Both the position numbers and the translations under genes were made by a program. From positions 148,743,917 to 148,807,916 of the forward strand of contig NC_053391.1 in the NCBI RefSeq assembly GCF_905171765.1: a DNA stretch of 64,000 bases, in the 5' to 3' direction. The notes under the pieces were generated by a model. That model saw only the letters and a list, made by a program, of their open reading frames with translations, had not been told where the DNA came from and ran no database searches. The stretch comes from Bufo bufo. Its lineage: Eukaryota > Chordata > Amphibia > Anura > Bufonidae. This document shows positions 47,147-57,202 of this stretch, piece by piece (positions within the stretch are counted from its first letter, which is position 1; every line of letters starts with the position of its first letter).

Positions 47147-48570
47147 TGTCACGACCATGGTTGTGGTCGTGACTCCTTGGTTCACATGCTGTTGTCAGAG
47201 GTTTGTCTTATGTTGTCTTCCACAGGTGTGGGCTCTGTATCTTGCCTCACGTGTGGTTGCCGCGGGCAACATAAGGTTGTTCGCAGTGGAGCGACCTAAG
47301 CGGTTGCTAGGCACTCGCTGTCACGGCATGCGGTTGCCTCTGGCAACGTGTGGTTTTAGTGTTCACTTTTTATGTTTGGTGAAATGATGTCTGTACACTT
47401 CCCCTTTAAGTGACACTTACCTGGTTTGGTGATGGAAGGGTTAAGCTCCTTTCCTAGTGTGGGTGTGGGTGTGGCCGCTTGGGTTATTTAGCTTCCTGCT
47501 GGATGGCAGAAGCTTGAGGGGTACTCCAGGCATGTTGCTGGAGTCGTCCTCCTGGTATCCTGTTACCATCCTTCCAGTAAGGGCCACCCTTCCGGTCATA
47601 CTGTCACGACTGAGGATGGGGGAAACCCTCAGCCGTGCGATATTCTGAAGATGTCCGGTCGCTACTACGCCAGGACGACAGAATTAGGGAGCAGGTCACC
47701 TCCCATTGCGTCCCTAACACTGACCCTGTCTCCTAGCCGTATGAGCCGACCCCGATGGTAGGAGGGCTCATACCCTGGAACCTAATAGTCCCTAGAAGCC
47801 CTCAGGCTGGCCCTGAACTAGGAGGAGAGTAAGACTACCTATTCCTCCTAGGCACGGAGGAACAGGAGTCTCACTGGCCAAGCAGCAGGGAGAAGGAGAA
47901 CAAGAACAGACCTATGAATATGACAGGTGAACCAAACAGTTCCACACTAACCTGCCACAGCCTTGCTGACTGGAACCTGTGCTCAGAAACGCTGTCCACA
48001 CAAACATTAGACAAACAGCCCACACATAAGAACACAGAGGAACCAGGACATCCATAGCTGCAATAAAAACCAAAAGCATAGGACATCAACTAAACATCAG
48101 GGATTTGGATTTATGACCAGAAGGGTGGCCCTTACTGGAAGGATGGTAACAGGATACCAGGAGGACGACTCCAGCAACATGCCTGAAGTACCCCTCAAGT
48201 TTCTGCCATCCAGCAGGAAGCTAAATAACCCAAGCGGCCACACCCACACACACACACTAGGAAAGGAGCTTAACCCTTCCATCACCAAACCAGGTGTCAC
48301 TTAAAGGGGAAGTGTACAGACATCAAACTCCCTTTCACCAAACATAAAAAGTGAACACTAAAACCACACGTTGCCAGAGGCAACCGCATGCCGTGACAGC
48401 GAGCGCCTAGCAACCGCTCAGGTCGCTCCACTGCCAACAACCTTATGTTGACAGTGGCAACCGCACGTGAGGCAAGATACAGAGCCCACACCTGTGGAAG
48501 ACAACATAAGACAAGCCTCTGACAACAGCATGCGAACCAAGGAGTCACGACCACAACCATGGTCGTGACA
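47147..48570 (-). mobile_element. LTR with an inverted copy of its own end attached, 5-bp duplication CTAGG
   Basis: A complete LTR lies on the minus strand at 48570-47602 (969 bp, TGTCACGACC...GTCGTGACA). Immediately left of it, 47147-47600 is an inverted copy of the LTR's first 459 bp or so (48570-48112) with scattered substitutions and short gaps. The whole 1424-bp unit, and not the LTR alone, is flanked by CTAGG (47142-47146 and 48571-48575). So both outer ends are the same LTR end. The end itself is a hairpin, GTCACGACCA...TGGTCGTGAC. There is no coding region. Confidence 0.8.
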
Positions 48571-48575
48571 CTAGG

Positions 48576-50629
48576 CTTTGGACAGTGTATATGATAACTT
48601 TCACCTAAAATATTTATACATGGAAAGAGCCAGCATCCATGTACAGTATGAATTGGATGTGTGCTGTATAGTACAGTAGAAGAGCAAGATTTTTTTCCTT
48701 CCAAGTATTCCACATTATTGCATATTTGTCACTCTAAGTATTTAAAGGGGCTGTCAAATCCCCCCAAAAATATATAGAGGGCTGGAAATGAAAAAAAAAA
48801 AGATATCCACTAATTTGTTGAATGCCGCTCCATTTCAGCTAAGCTAATGTGGAATATGTTACCACTCAACGTGACCACAGATGGGCTGTCACACTTCTGG
48901 ACCTCCAGGAACTAGAAAGAGAGCTTTGGCACTGGAACCAAGTTGTATTCAATAGGTGTTTTTTTTCTTACTTTCAAACAGTTTAGGGTTAGACAACACC
49001 TTTAATTGTCTTTAAATGGGTTGATCTTTGTAGAGCTTTTCTACAGACCCCACTTCCCTGATCCCTGCTGCTGGTTTTCAGTTCCATCGCTGCTCTGCAG
49101 GTTCCCGGTCTTCCAGTGTCAACATCTGGTTTGAAACTGGGTTATGTGACCACTGCAGGGTGATGTGTCTTCCATGTGCAGTACATAAGAAAACGACACT
49201 TGAAAACTGTTCTAGGTATATGATGTTATGCTATGTAATTTAATGCTATTTTATATGTTCATACCTTGTAATGTACTCAAAATAGCTTTTGTATGAATGA
49301 TACGGGTTAATGACCCTGGCTCAGTCCTGCAGGACGTTAAGGTGTGGATACTGGAACCACCCCTAGCTGAGTCTATTGTAGTTAGTGTAGTGTGTGTTGC
49401 TTGACTCCTCACAGGACTGGACCGAAGTTACAGAGAATCACCTTTTCTGAGGATTACCTACTGAGAGTATGACCTTACCATGTTTACAGTACTCAAGAGA
49501 GAGCATGAGATAAAGTAAAGACCCAAGAAGGTCCAGAATTTGTATGGCTAAGCATTGGAGTCAGCCAGTAAGGTATTTGCTAATCAAGTTACTGACATAG
49601 CTAGTGCCGTGACAGGAATATTGGTTAGACACCTTTCACACTTGGATATGACTAGGCCAGTCTTGTCTTAACCCTGTATCCCTCAGTTGGAAATTACAGC
49701 CAGCATTGCAACAATAATGTTGCCAGCCACAGATTCTGTACAGAGAGAGAGAGAGAGAGAGACTTTGGAGAGATAGAGCGAAGGAATACTAAGTTCTCCA
49801 TCATTGCTCAAACTCATACATTGCTATCTGGGGAGATTAGCACTGTAAACTATTTGTAACTGTGTTTTTATACCATTGGGTGTACTACAATTTGCACTTT
49901 AGTAAAGAGAGACTTATTTATTTTATACATCTGGCCGGGTTATTGACTTATGCACCATAAGCCGGCCACTGCACCCAAGACCTCATGCCTTGCACCTGCA
50001 CCAAACCTGTAACATCAAGGCCATCCCAACTACCATCAGGAGAGGGCCTCAACATCAGGGTCTGCCCCGACTTTAGAGAGGGTGCACGCTCCTATCACTG
50101 CCCTGGCACTAAGGAGCATTCGTGTGAGCATTACCACTGTGATTGTTTCAGCCATTGCCACTACCACTTCCATCCTCTGCTCCTCCTGGGCTTGTGACAC
50201 ATGTAGCATGTGACCCAGTGCCACATGGCTAATATCAAATTAAATTTGGTGAGATGAGAAAAGTTGCATGTCAATCTGGAAAAATTAAAGAGGTATCAAA
50301 GTAATTTCTTTGGACCTTAAAAGTCCAGCAGCTGCATACTTTCTGCCTCCTATTCATTTCAATGGGAGGCAGTGCTAAGAATCGTAGAGTGGTGGCTTAA
50401 AGGAGTGCCCGAGCCAAGAGCCAACATGTCCCTTCTCAGGGAGGCCACGACTATAAGGCGCTGCTCCGCAATCCACAGCACTGCATCCAATTTAGATGTA
50501 TGGGAGGCAGAAAGGACGCAGCCACCAGTGTTTTTTCAGTGGAATTTTGGTGCGTATGTCCATGCCAAAATTCTGCTGTAAAAGCAGGTGTGTGAACGTC
50601 CCCTAAGGCCCAACTGAACATGCAAAGAG
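48576..50629. other. Non-coding, mostly unassigned
   Basis: A (GA)n tract lies at about 49743-49762. The stretch 49300-50200 has features seen in LTRs (a promoter-like start of a T-rich block, GTAAAGAGAGACTT, ATCTGGCCGGG), but I found no matching ends or duplication. Frames at 49985-50224 are Cys/His-rich by chance of CAC/TGC repeats and show no domain. Confidence 0.4.
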
Positions 50630-51400
50630 ATATATCTTTAAATCAGTAGATACAAACAGTTATATCCACTTTGAAAGTAGCCACCAAATTGGCTGAAAGA
50701 TTTGCCATTCAGCCAGTTCCAACTTATATATAAAAACTGAATAGCAGACTTTCAGGATCAATTCAAAAAAGAAATTTATTGACAAAAGATATCCCAAAAA
50801 ATTGGTAACGACTACTTTATAAAGATCTATCAATCTCTCCCAGGATGAGAGTTTATCAAAAAAGGGGGAGAAAAACAGTGGGTAAAACATCAACAAAGAA
50901 GGCGTTTTTATCCAACAAATATCACTTTAACTGTATTACTACTTTTAATCAAGCACAGTGACCCAGTGCTGAAAAGGTTAATCCTGGTCAGACCTGGTGA
51001 CAAGAGAGCCAGAAACCTCAATAATTTGTTGGCGCTGAGTTTACAGTGGTCCGTGAATTAGATTCTTATTACCACCTACAATGACCTGATTCCAAATTGT
51101 GTAGGTTATTTTGAGTGCGGGGGCGCCGCATGTCTGTGTTGTGATACCATCACACATAACTCCTTTGCTATTATTTCATATGCAACTGGGGAAACATTCC
51201 ATATTTACACTGAGAACATATGTAGTTTATTTATTGCAATATGTGGGGAGAACCATCCAGCCCATGAGATGTAGATTAAACAAGCAACGCTACAACATCA
51301 AGAATATCATTATGGTATGGTATTAGGGTATTCCAACACTTCTCATGAGTTCATAAAGAAGATCTCTCCTCATTATGTTAGACCATTTTGGAACAAATTC
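50630..51400 (+). pseudogene. Penelope-like retroelement relic (C-terminal part with GIY-YIG motif)
   Basis: Read on the plus strand with frame changes: SYIHFESSH (50660), WLKDLPFSQF (50691), INSKKKFIDKRYPKKLV (50760), RSINLSQDESL (50826), FECGGAACLCCDT (51112) and TYVVYLLQYVGRTIQPMR (51209). The last is the GIY-YIG nuclease motif, with a short deletion between VVYLLQ and YVGRT where a Cys-containing segment is expected. The order (end of the polymerase, Cys-rich linker, GIY-YIG endonuclease) is that of Penelope-like elements, whose nuclease nicks the target before reverse transcription. It is 5'-truncated, has stops and frameshifts, and is therefore inactive. No terminal repeats are visible next to it. 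Confidence 0.8.
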
Positions 51401-51411
51401 TCTCTTTTGGG

Positions 51412-51717
51412 CCTCATGCACATGTCCGTTGCCCGGCCGTGGCCGTATTGCGGCCTGCAAACAGCGTGTCTGCAATATGCGGGCACCGGGCCGCGTGCTC
51501 CCCGCATCAAGGTTGCAGACCCATTCACGTGAGCCATTAAATTTTTTCTATTCTATGGGTCATGCAGACCCATTCTATTTTTTTATGGTGCGGACGGATC
51601 ACGACCCGTTCAAGTTGAATGGGTCTCGATCCGTCCCGGCCACAGCACAGATGTTGCCCACAAATTGTGGTCGCCAATGCAAGGAACGGCCAAACAGAAA
51701 ATTATGAATGGGCCTTC
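51412..51717. mobile_element. Partial copy of the CCTCATGCACACGACCG MITE family
   Basis: Begins GGCCTCATGCACATGTCCG, a variant of the end at 20999, followed by GC-rich inverted segments (GCCCGGCCGTGGCC) and GACCCATTC / GAATGGGTC pairs. The opposite end is missing. The gypsy element starts at 51723, but the sequence beyond the gypsy does not restore the other end, so the MITE was already partial. Confidence 0.5.
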
Positions 51718-51722
51718 CCAGC

Positions 51723-52335
51723 TGTCACGGCTGTATGTGAGCAACAAGAGCATACACAGTTAATAGAGCTACTGACCGGACCCAAACTAGGGAGGATAAA
51801 GGGTGACCCCTGTCAGACCCTCAAAGCTCTCCCTATGCTGCTAAGGCACATGCCCAGATCCAAATGGCGGAATGAGGTATGCCCACGTACCTAAGACTAA
51901 TGACCACTGTAACCCCTACAATAGTGGAAGGGGCACGGCCACCGGTGCCCTGCTCAGTATTTGGAGGGAACCGTGGCCACCTCAGATCCAGTCAGAAAAT
52001 AACCAGGTACACAACAATGTCTGCACACTTAGCTGAAGGTGCTGCAGCCGCAGAGAAGACGGATCCAAGGACAGGTGGCAATATCCGGAGTGCTTGCTGC
52101 AGCAGAACACAGGTCCAGTGAACTGATAGCTAACAAGTGAAGATACTCAAGCAAGAGCTACAACTCAAATGAGAACTATAATCCACAGCCTAGAAAGGAG
52201 GAGGGGTGATTTAAAGGCAGGGAAATCAAACGCAGGAGGAACAGCTGGGAGGACTCCTCCAAGCTCTAGTAGTGACATCATCACAGGGGTGGAGAAACAG
52301 AGCTGTGAGAACGTCTCAAAACTCTGGTAGTGACA
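51723..52335 (-). repeat. 3' LTR of the chromovirus (613 bp)
   Basis: On the minus strand it begins TGTCACTACC and ends AGCCGTGACA. It matches the LTR at 56585-57197 with seven substitutions (for example CCCAGATCC against CCCGGATCC). The last 20 bases or so of the gag-pol frame overlap its first bases. It carries the same TTTAAA box and predicted transcript start as the 5' copy (GTGGATTATA complement at 52177-52186). Confidence 0.95.
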
Positions 52336-55300
52336 GCACCCCCCCCCCTCTACGGGTGGACTCCGGACACCCAGGACCCACCTTCTCAGGATGAGCCCTA
52401 TGAAATGCCCTGATGAGGCGAGTGGCTTTAATGTCCGACACCCGAACCCACATCCTCTCCTCAGGACCATAACCCTTCCAATGAACGAGGTACTGAAGAG
52501 AACCGCGGACAATGCGAGAGTCCACAATTCTGGAAACCTCAAACTCCAGATTGACATCAACCAAAATCGGAGGAGGAGGCAAAGAGGAGGGTACCGTGGG
52601 CTGGACATATGGTTTTAAGAGAGATCTGTGAAATACATTATGTATCTTCCAAACCCGTGGAAGATCAAGACGGAAGGCAACAGGATTGATGACTGACAAG
52701 ATTTTATAAGGCCCAATAAACTTGGGACCCAATTTCCAGGAGGGAACCTTCAGTTTAATATTTCTTGTAGACAACCACACCAGATCACCCACATTCAGGT
52801 CCGGACCAGGCACACGTCTCTTATCAGCCACACGCTTATACTTCTCACTCATCTTTCTAAGATTACTCTGAATCTTTTGCCAAATGGTAGACAAAGACGA
52901 GGAAAATCTCTCCTCCTCAGGTAAACCAGAAAGAGCCCCTCCCGAGAATGTCCCAAACTGCGGATGGAACCCATATGCACCAAAGAATGGTGACTTATCA
53001 GAAGATTCCTGACGACGGTTGTTCAGAGCAAACTCAGCAAGAGGGAGAAATGAACACCAATCCTCCTGGTTCTCTGCCACAAAACAGCGCAAATATGTCT
53101 CCAGATTCTGATTGAGGCGCTCAGTCTGACCATTCGACTGCGGGTGAAAAGCAGAAGAGAAGGACAGCCGAACCCCCAGGCGAGAACAGAAAGCCTTCCA
53201 GAACCTGGACACAAACTGCGTGCCTCTATCGGAAACAATATCAGAGGGAATGCCGTGCAATTTAACAATATGGTCGACAAAAGCTTGCGCCAACGTTTTA
53301 GCATTGGGTAAACCAGGGAAAGGTACGAAATAAGCCATCTTGCTAAAACGGTCCACCACCACCAGGATCACCGACTTCCCTGAGGAACGAGGAAGATCCG
53401 TGATAAAGTCCATGGACAGGTGTGTCCAAGGACGGGAAGGTATGGGTAACGGGAGAAGGGAACCTGAAGGCCGTGAACGAGGGACCTTAGCGCGAGCGCA
53501 CGTCTCACAAGCAGCCACAAAACCCTCCACCGACTTACGAAGAGCCGGCCACCAAAATCTCCGAGCAATGAGATCTACCGTGGCTCTACTCCCGGGGTGA
53601 CCAGCAAGAACAGTATCATGATGCTCCTTGAAGAGTTTGTGACGTAGCTCAGGAGGCACAAACAACTTCCCAGAAGGACAACGGGCAGGTGCCTCAGTCT
53701 GGGCAGCCTGGACCTCGGCCTCCAAATCGGAATATAGAGCAGAAACAACTACCCCCTCCGCCAAAATGGGACCCGGGTCCTCGGAGTTTCCTCCTCCCGG
53801 AAAACAGCGAGAGAGAGCATCAGCCTTCACATTCTTGATCCCAGGGCGGAATGTAATGACAAAATTGAATCTGGAGAAGAACAGAGACCATCTGGCCTGT
53901 CTCGGATTCATACGCCTGGCCGACTCCAAGTATGCCAGATTCTTATGGTCGGTAAAAACGGTGATAGGGTGCCTGGCCCCCTCCAACCAATGGCGCCATT
54001 CCTCGAAAGCCAACTTGATGGCCAACAACTCCCTATCTCCCACATCATAGTTTCTCTCTGCCGGGGAGAGTTTTTTAGAGAAAAAGGCACAGGGTCGCCA
54101 TTTGGCAGGAGAAGGGCCCTGGGACAAAACCGCACCCACACCCACCTCGGAAGCATCCACCTCAACAATAAAAGGTAAGAAAACATCGGGATGCACCAAG
54201 ACGGGAGCAGACGCAAAACTCTCTTTAATCTTAGAAAAAGCTGCAAGCGCCTCCTCCGACCAAGAGGAAAAATCCGCCCCCTTTTTTGTCATGTCAGTAA
54301 GGGGTTTGACCACAGAGGAATAATTCAAAATGAACTTTCTGTAATAGTTCACAAAACCCAGAAACTGCATCAATGCCTTCTGATTCTCAGGAAGCTCCCA
54401 CTCAAGTACAGCACGGACCTTCTCCGGATCCATGCGAAAACCAGAGAGGAGAAAACCCAGAAATTGAATCTCCGATACCATAAAAAGACATTTCTCCAGC
54501 TTGGCGTACAATTTATTTTCCCTCAGAATCTGCAGAACCTGAAAAAGATAATCCTGATGGGTCTGAACATCAGGGGAAAAAATCAAAATATCATCAAGAT
54601 ACACCAATACAAATTTCCCCATTAAATGGTAGAAAATACTATTAACAAAATGCTGAAAGACGGCCGGAGCATTCATCAGGCCGAAAGGCATAACGAGATT
54701 CTCGAAATGCCCGTTAGGAGTATTAAAGGCCGTTTTCCATTCATCCCCCTCTCTGACCCTGACCAGGTTGTACGCGCCTCTCAAATCCAATTTGGAAAAA
54801 ACCTTGGCCCCAACAATTTGGTTGAAGAGGTCCGGGATCAGAGGAAGGGGATAGGGATCGCGAATCGTGATACGGTTCAGCTCCCTAAAATCTAGGCAAG
54901 GTCTCAGAGAGCCATCTTTTTTTTTAACAAAAAAAAAACCCGCGGCAACAGGTGATTTTGAGGGACGAATATGCCCCTTATCGAGACTCTCTGAGATATA
55001 GGTTCGCATTGCGTTTCTTTCCGGTTGTGAGAGATTGTAGAGGCGTGCTTTTGGCAGCTTGGCGCCGGGAATGAGGTTAATGGGACAGTCAAACTCCCGG
55101 TGAGGAGGTAGCTCCTGAACACCGCTCTCGGAAAACACGTCCGAGAAATCAGAGAGAAATGATGGCACAGTTTTAGTAGACACCTCTGCAAAAGTCTCCG
55201 TGAGACAATTTTCTCTACAAAAGTCACTCCACTCATTTATTTGCCTTCCTTGCCAATCAATAGTGGGGTTATGTCTAGTGAGCCAGGGTAACCCCAAAAC

Positions 55301-56554
55301 TAGAGGAGAAGGCAATCCGTTAAGGACAAAACAAGATATATCCTCCACATGAGTGTCACCTACAGCTAGCCGGATATTGTGAACAATGCCCTTCAGAGAT
55401 CTCTGTGAGAGTGGATCAGAGTCAATAGCAAAAATAGGTATATCCTTTCCTAATGTGCAAACCTGAAAACCATGCATGGCTACAAATTGAGTGTCAATAA
55501 GATTGACGGCCGCTCCACTATCGACAAAAATCTCACAAGAAATGACTTTGCTCTCTAGCGCCACCCTGGCAGACAGGAGAAAACGGGAACTGCAGGTCAG
55601 AGGAAAAGCATCAATTCCTACATCAACTTTGCCCAAAGTAGCAGATGAAGCAGAATTTGATGATTCACCTTTTGAGGTATTTCTCTTATTATTGCTCTTA
55701 GTACAGTTCAAGAATCTCCTAGACGGACAAACATTTGCCAAATGAGCTATGCCCCCACAACAAAAACACACCATACTCTGAGGACTAAATCCTCTTTTAT
55801 CAGGGGCAAGTCGACCTAGCTGCATGGGCTCCTCCTCAGAGGGGAGCGAGACAGGATGAGGCCCCTGCACACTGAATGAGTCTGCACCACTGCCCCTAGA
55901 CTGACAATGGCTGGACAGAGAGTTCTCGTTTCTTTCTCTTAGACGCCTGTCAAGGCGTACCGCCAATGACATGGCAGACTCTAAGGACGTTGGTCTCTCA
56001 TGGAAAGCAAACGCATCTTTCAATCTCTCTGAGAGACCATGACAGAACTGACTCCGGAGTGCAGCATCATTCCAACCTGAATCAGCTGCCCATCTCCGAA
56101 ATTCAGAACAATAAAGCTCCGCAGACAGTTTGTTCTGGCATAAAACACGTAAGTTAGATTCGGCCAGAGCAACACGATCCGGGTCATCATATATCTTCCC
56201 CAGGGCCACAAAAAATCTTTCCACGGATCGAACGGAGGGATCCCCTGATGGCAGCGAAAAAGCCCAAGTCTGAGCATTACCCCTGAGCAGGGAGATGACA
56301 ATCCTCACCCTCTGCTCCTCCTTACCAGAGGAGTGGGGACACAAGCAAAAATGAAGTTTGCATGCCTCTCTGAAGCGAACAAAATTCTCACTGCCCCCGG
56401 AGAACGTTTCCGGAAGTGAGACCTTTGGCTCGCAACAGACTCCATGAGCCGGAGCAGAGCCCAATGCTTGAAGCTGAGACATAGATTGACGGAGATCCGC
56501 TACTTCCAAAGAAATACCCTGCATGCGGTCAACCAGGCCAGAAAGCGGATCCAT
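52316..56554 (-). CDS. Gag-Pol polyprotein of a Ty3/gypsy chromovirus, 1412 aa, intact
   Basis: A single open frame, starting 30 bases after the 5' LTR. Residues 1-240 are the gag capsid region. A zinc knuckle follows (C263-x2-C266-x4-H271-x4-C276). The aspartic protease has DSG at 345-347. Reverse transcriptase has Asp590 in FSKLD and YLDD at 652-655. RNase H has Asp800, Glu842 and Asp869. Integrase has the HHCC finger (H979, H986, C1016, C1019) and the DD35E triad Asp1049, Asp1109 and Glu1145. Residues about 1338-1388 form a chromodomain (LVHWKGYGPEERMW). No stop or frameshift is visible between gag and pol, so there is one polyprotein, as in Tf1. The frame ends inside the 3' LTR. The product would assemble cytoplasmic particles, copy the RNA and integrate the DNA; the chromodomain may guide integration to modified histones. 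Confidence 0.97.
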   Translation of the reverse strand: MDPLSGLVDRMQGISLEVADLRQSMSQLQALGSAPAHGVCCEPKVSLPETFSGGSENFVRFREACKLHFCLCPHSSGKEEQRVRIVISLLRGNAQTWAFSLPSGDPSVRSVERFFVALGKIYDDPDRVALAESNLRVLCQNKLSAELYCSEFRRWAADSGWNDAALRSQFCHGLSERLKDAFAFHERPTSLESAMSLAVRLDRRLRERNENSLSSHCQSRGSGADSFSVQGPHPVSLPSEEEPMQLGRLAPDKRGFSPQSMVCFCCGGIAHLANVCPSRRFLNCTKSNNKRNTSKGESSNSASSATLGKVDVGIDAFPLTCSSRFLLSARVALESKVISCEIFVDSGAAVNLIDTQFVAMHGFQVCTLGKDIPIFAIDSDPLSQRSLKGIVHNIRLAVGDTHVEDISCFVLNGLPSPLVLGLPWLTRHNPTIDWQGRQINEWSDFCRENCLTETFAEVSTKTVPSFLSDFSDVFSESGVQELPPHREFDCPINLIPGAKLPKARLYNLSQPERNAMRTYISESLDKGHIRPSKSPVAAGFFFVKKKDGSLRPCLDFRELNRITIRDPYPLPLIPDLFNQIVGAKVFSKLDLRGAYNLVRVREGDEWKTAFNTPNGHFENLVMPFGLMNAPAVFQHFVNSIFYHLMGKFVLVYLDDILIFSPDVQTHQDYLFQVLQILRENKLYAKLEKCLFMVSEIQFLGFLLSGFRMDPEKVRAVLEWELPENQKALMQFLGFVNYYRKFILNYSSVVKPLTDMTKKGADFSSWSEEALAAFSKIKESFASAPVLVHPDVFLPFIVEVDASEVGVGAVLSQGPSPAKWRPCAFFSKKLSPAERNYDVGDRELLAIKLAFEEWRHWLEGARHPITVFTDHKNLAYLESARRMNPRQARWSLFFSRFNFVITFRPGIKNVKADALSRCFPGGGNSEDPGPILAEGVVVSALYSDLEAEVQAAQTEAPARCPSGKLFVPPELRHKLFKEHHDTVLAGHPGSRATVDLIARRFWWPALRKSVEGFVAACETCARAKVPRSRPSGSLLPLPIPSRPWTHLSMDFITDLPRSSGKSVILVVVDRFSKMAYFVPFPGLPNAKTLAQAFVDHIVKLHGIPSDIVSDRGTQFVSRFWKAFCSRLGVRLSFSSAFHPQSNGQTERLNQNLETYLRCFVAENQEDWCSFLPLAEFALNNRRQESSDKSPFFGAYGFHPQFGTFSGGALSGLPEEERFSSSLSTIWQKIQSNLRKMSEKYKRVADKRRVPGPDLNVGDLVWLSTRNIKLKVPSWKLGPKFIGPYKILSVINPVAFRLDLPRVWKIHNVFHRSLLKPYVQPTVPSSLPPPPILVDVNLEFEVSRIVDSRIVRGSLQYLVHWKGYGPEERMWVRVSDIKATRLIRAFHRAHPEKVGPGCPESTRRGGGVLSLPEF
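52338..52352 (-). promoter_or_regulatory. Polypurine tract
   Basis: On the minus strand AGAGGGGGGGGGG lies three bases before the 3' LTR. Polypurine tracts prime second-strand DNA synthesis in LTR elements. The tract is also inside the gag-pol frame (it encodes the Gly run near residue 1403). Confidence 0.85.
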
Positions 56555-56573
56555 GTCAAAAAGGACGGTTTTG

Positions 56574-56584
56574 GTGGATTATAA
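56574..56584 (-). promoter_or_regulatory. Primer-binding region, predicted self-priming
   Basis: On the minus strand, directly after the 5' LTR, comes one T and then TATAATCCAC (56583-56574). This does not start with TGG as tRNA-primed sites do. It is complementary over 10 bases to GTGGATTATA in the LTR (minus strand, 57048-57039), 29 bases after the start of a TTTAAA box. This fits self-priming by the 5' end of the element's own RNA, as known for Tf1. Confidence 0.7.
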
Positions 56585-57197
56585 TGTCACGGCTGTATGT
56601 GAGCAACAAGAGCATACACAGTTAATAGAGCTACTGACCGGACCCAAACTAGGGAGGATAAAGGGTGACCCCTGTCAGACCCTCAAAGCTCTCCCTATGC
56701 TGCTAAGGCACATGCCCGGATCCAAATGGCGGAACGAGGCATGCCCACGTACCTAAGACTAATGACCACTGTAACCCCTACAATAGTGGAAGGGGCACGG
56801 CCACCGGTGCCCTGCTCAGTATATGGAGGGAACCGTGGCCACCTCAGATCCAGTCAGAAAATAACCAGGTACACAACAATGTCTGCACACTTAGCTGAAG
56901 GTGCTGCAGCCGCAGAGAAGACAGATCCAAGGACAGGTGGCAATATCCGGAGTGCTTGCTGCAGCAGAACACAGGTCCAGTGAACTGATAGCTAACAAGT
57001 GAAGATACTCAAGCAAGAGCTACAACTCAAATGAGAACTATAATCCACAGCCTAGAAAGGAGGAGGGGTGATTTAAAGGCAGGGAAATCAAACACAGGAG
57101 GAACAGCTGGGAGGACTCCTCCAAGCTCTAGTAGTGACATCATCACAGGGGTGGAGAAACAGAGCTGTGGGAACGTCTCAAAACTCTGGTAGTGACA
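56585..57197 (-). repeat. 5' LTR of the chromovirus (613 bp)
   Basis: Begins (minus strand) TGTCACTACC. A promoter-like TTTAAA lies at 57077-57072, and the predicted transcript start is at about 57048, where GTGGATTATA begins. It is equal in length to the 3' LTR, with seven differences. Confidence 0.95.
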
Positions 57198-57202
57198 CCA
57201 GC

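Larger units (their letters stand above)
51723..57197 (-). mobile_element. Complete Ty3/gypsy chromovirus-type LTR retrotransposon, 5475 bp
   Basis: Two LTRs of exactly 613 bp (51723-52335 and 56585-57197) flank one intact 1412-codon gag-pol frame on the minus strand. Both sides have the 5-bp duplication CCAGC (51718-51722 and 57198-57202). Between the LTRs by eye I count seven substitutions and no gaps (about 1.1 percent), so the insertion is young. In element orientation the order is LTR, primer site, gag-pol, polypurine tract, LTR. The C-terminal chromodomain and the self-complementary primer site both place it with the Tf1/sushi-type chromoviruses. Everything needed for movement appears to be present. 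Confidence 0.96.

Noticed and set aside
49208..50205. Possible solo LTR
   Set aside because: LTR-like phrases are present, but no TG...CA pair with a matching target duplication could be found.
49985..50224. Cys/His-rich frame resembling a zinc finger
   Set aside because: No regular C2H2 or other spacing; the composition follows CAC/TGC-rich DNA.
53340..55745. Many plus-strand frames opposite the gypsy gag-pol
   Set aside because: All lie antisense to the intact 1412-codon polyprotein and show no domains.
51412..57202. Idea that the gypsy element split a complete MITE
   Set aside because: The sequence after the right LTR (from 57203) does not contain the missing MITE end, so the MITE was already incomplete.
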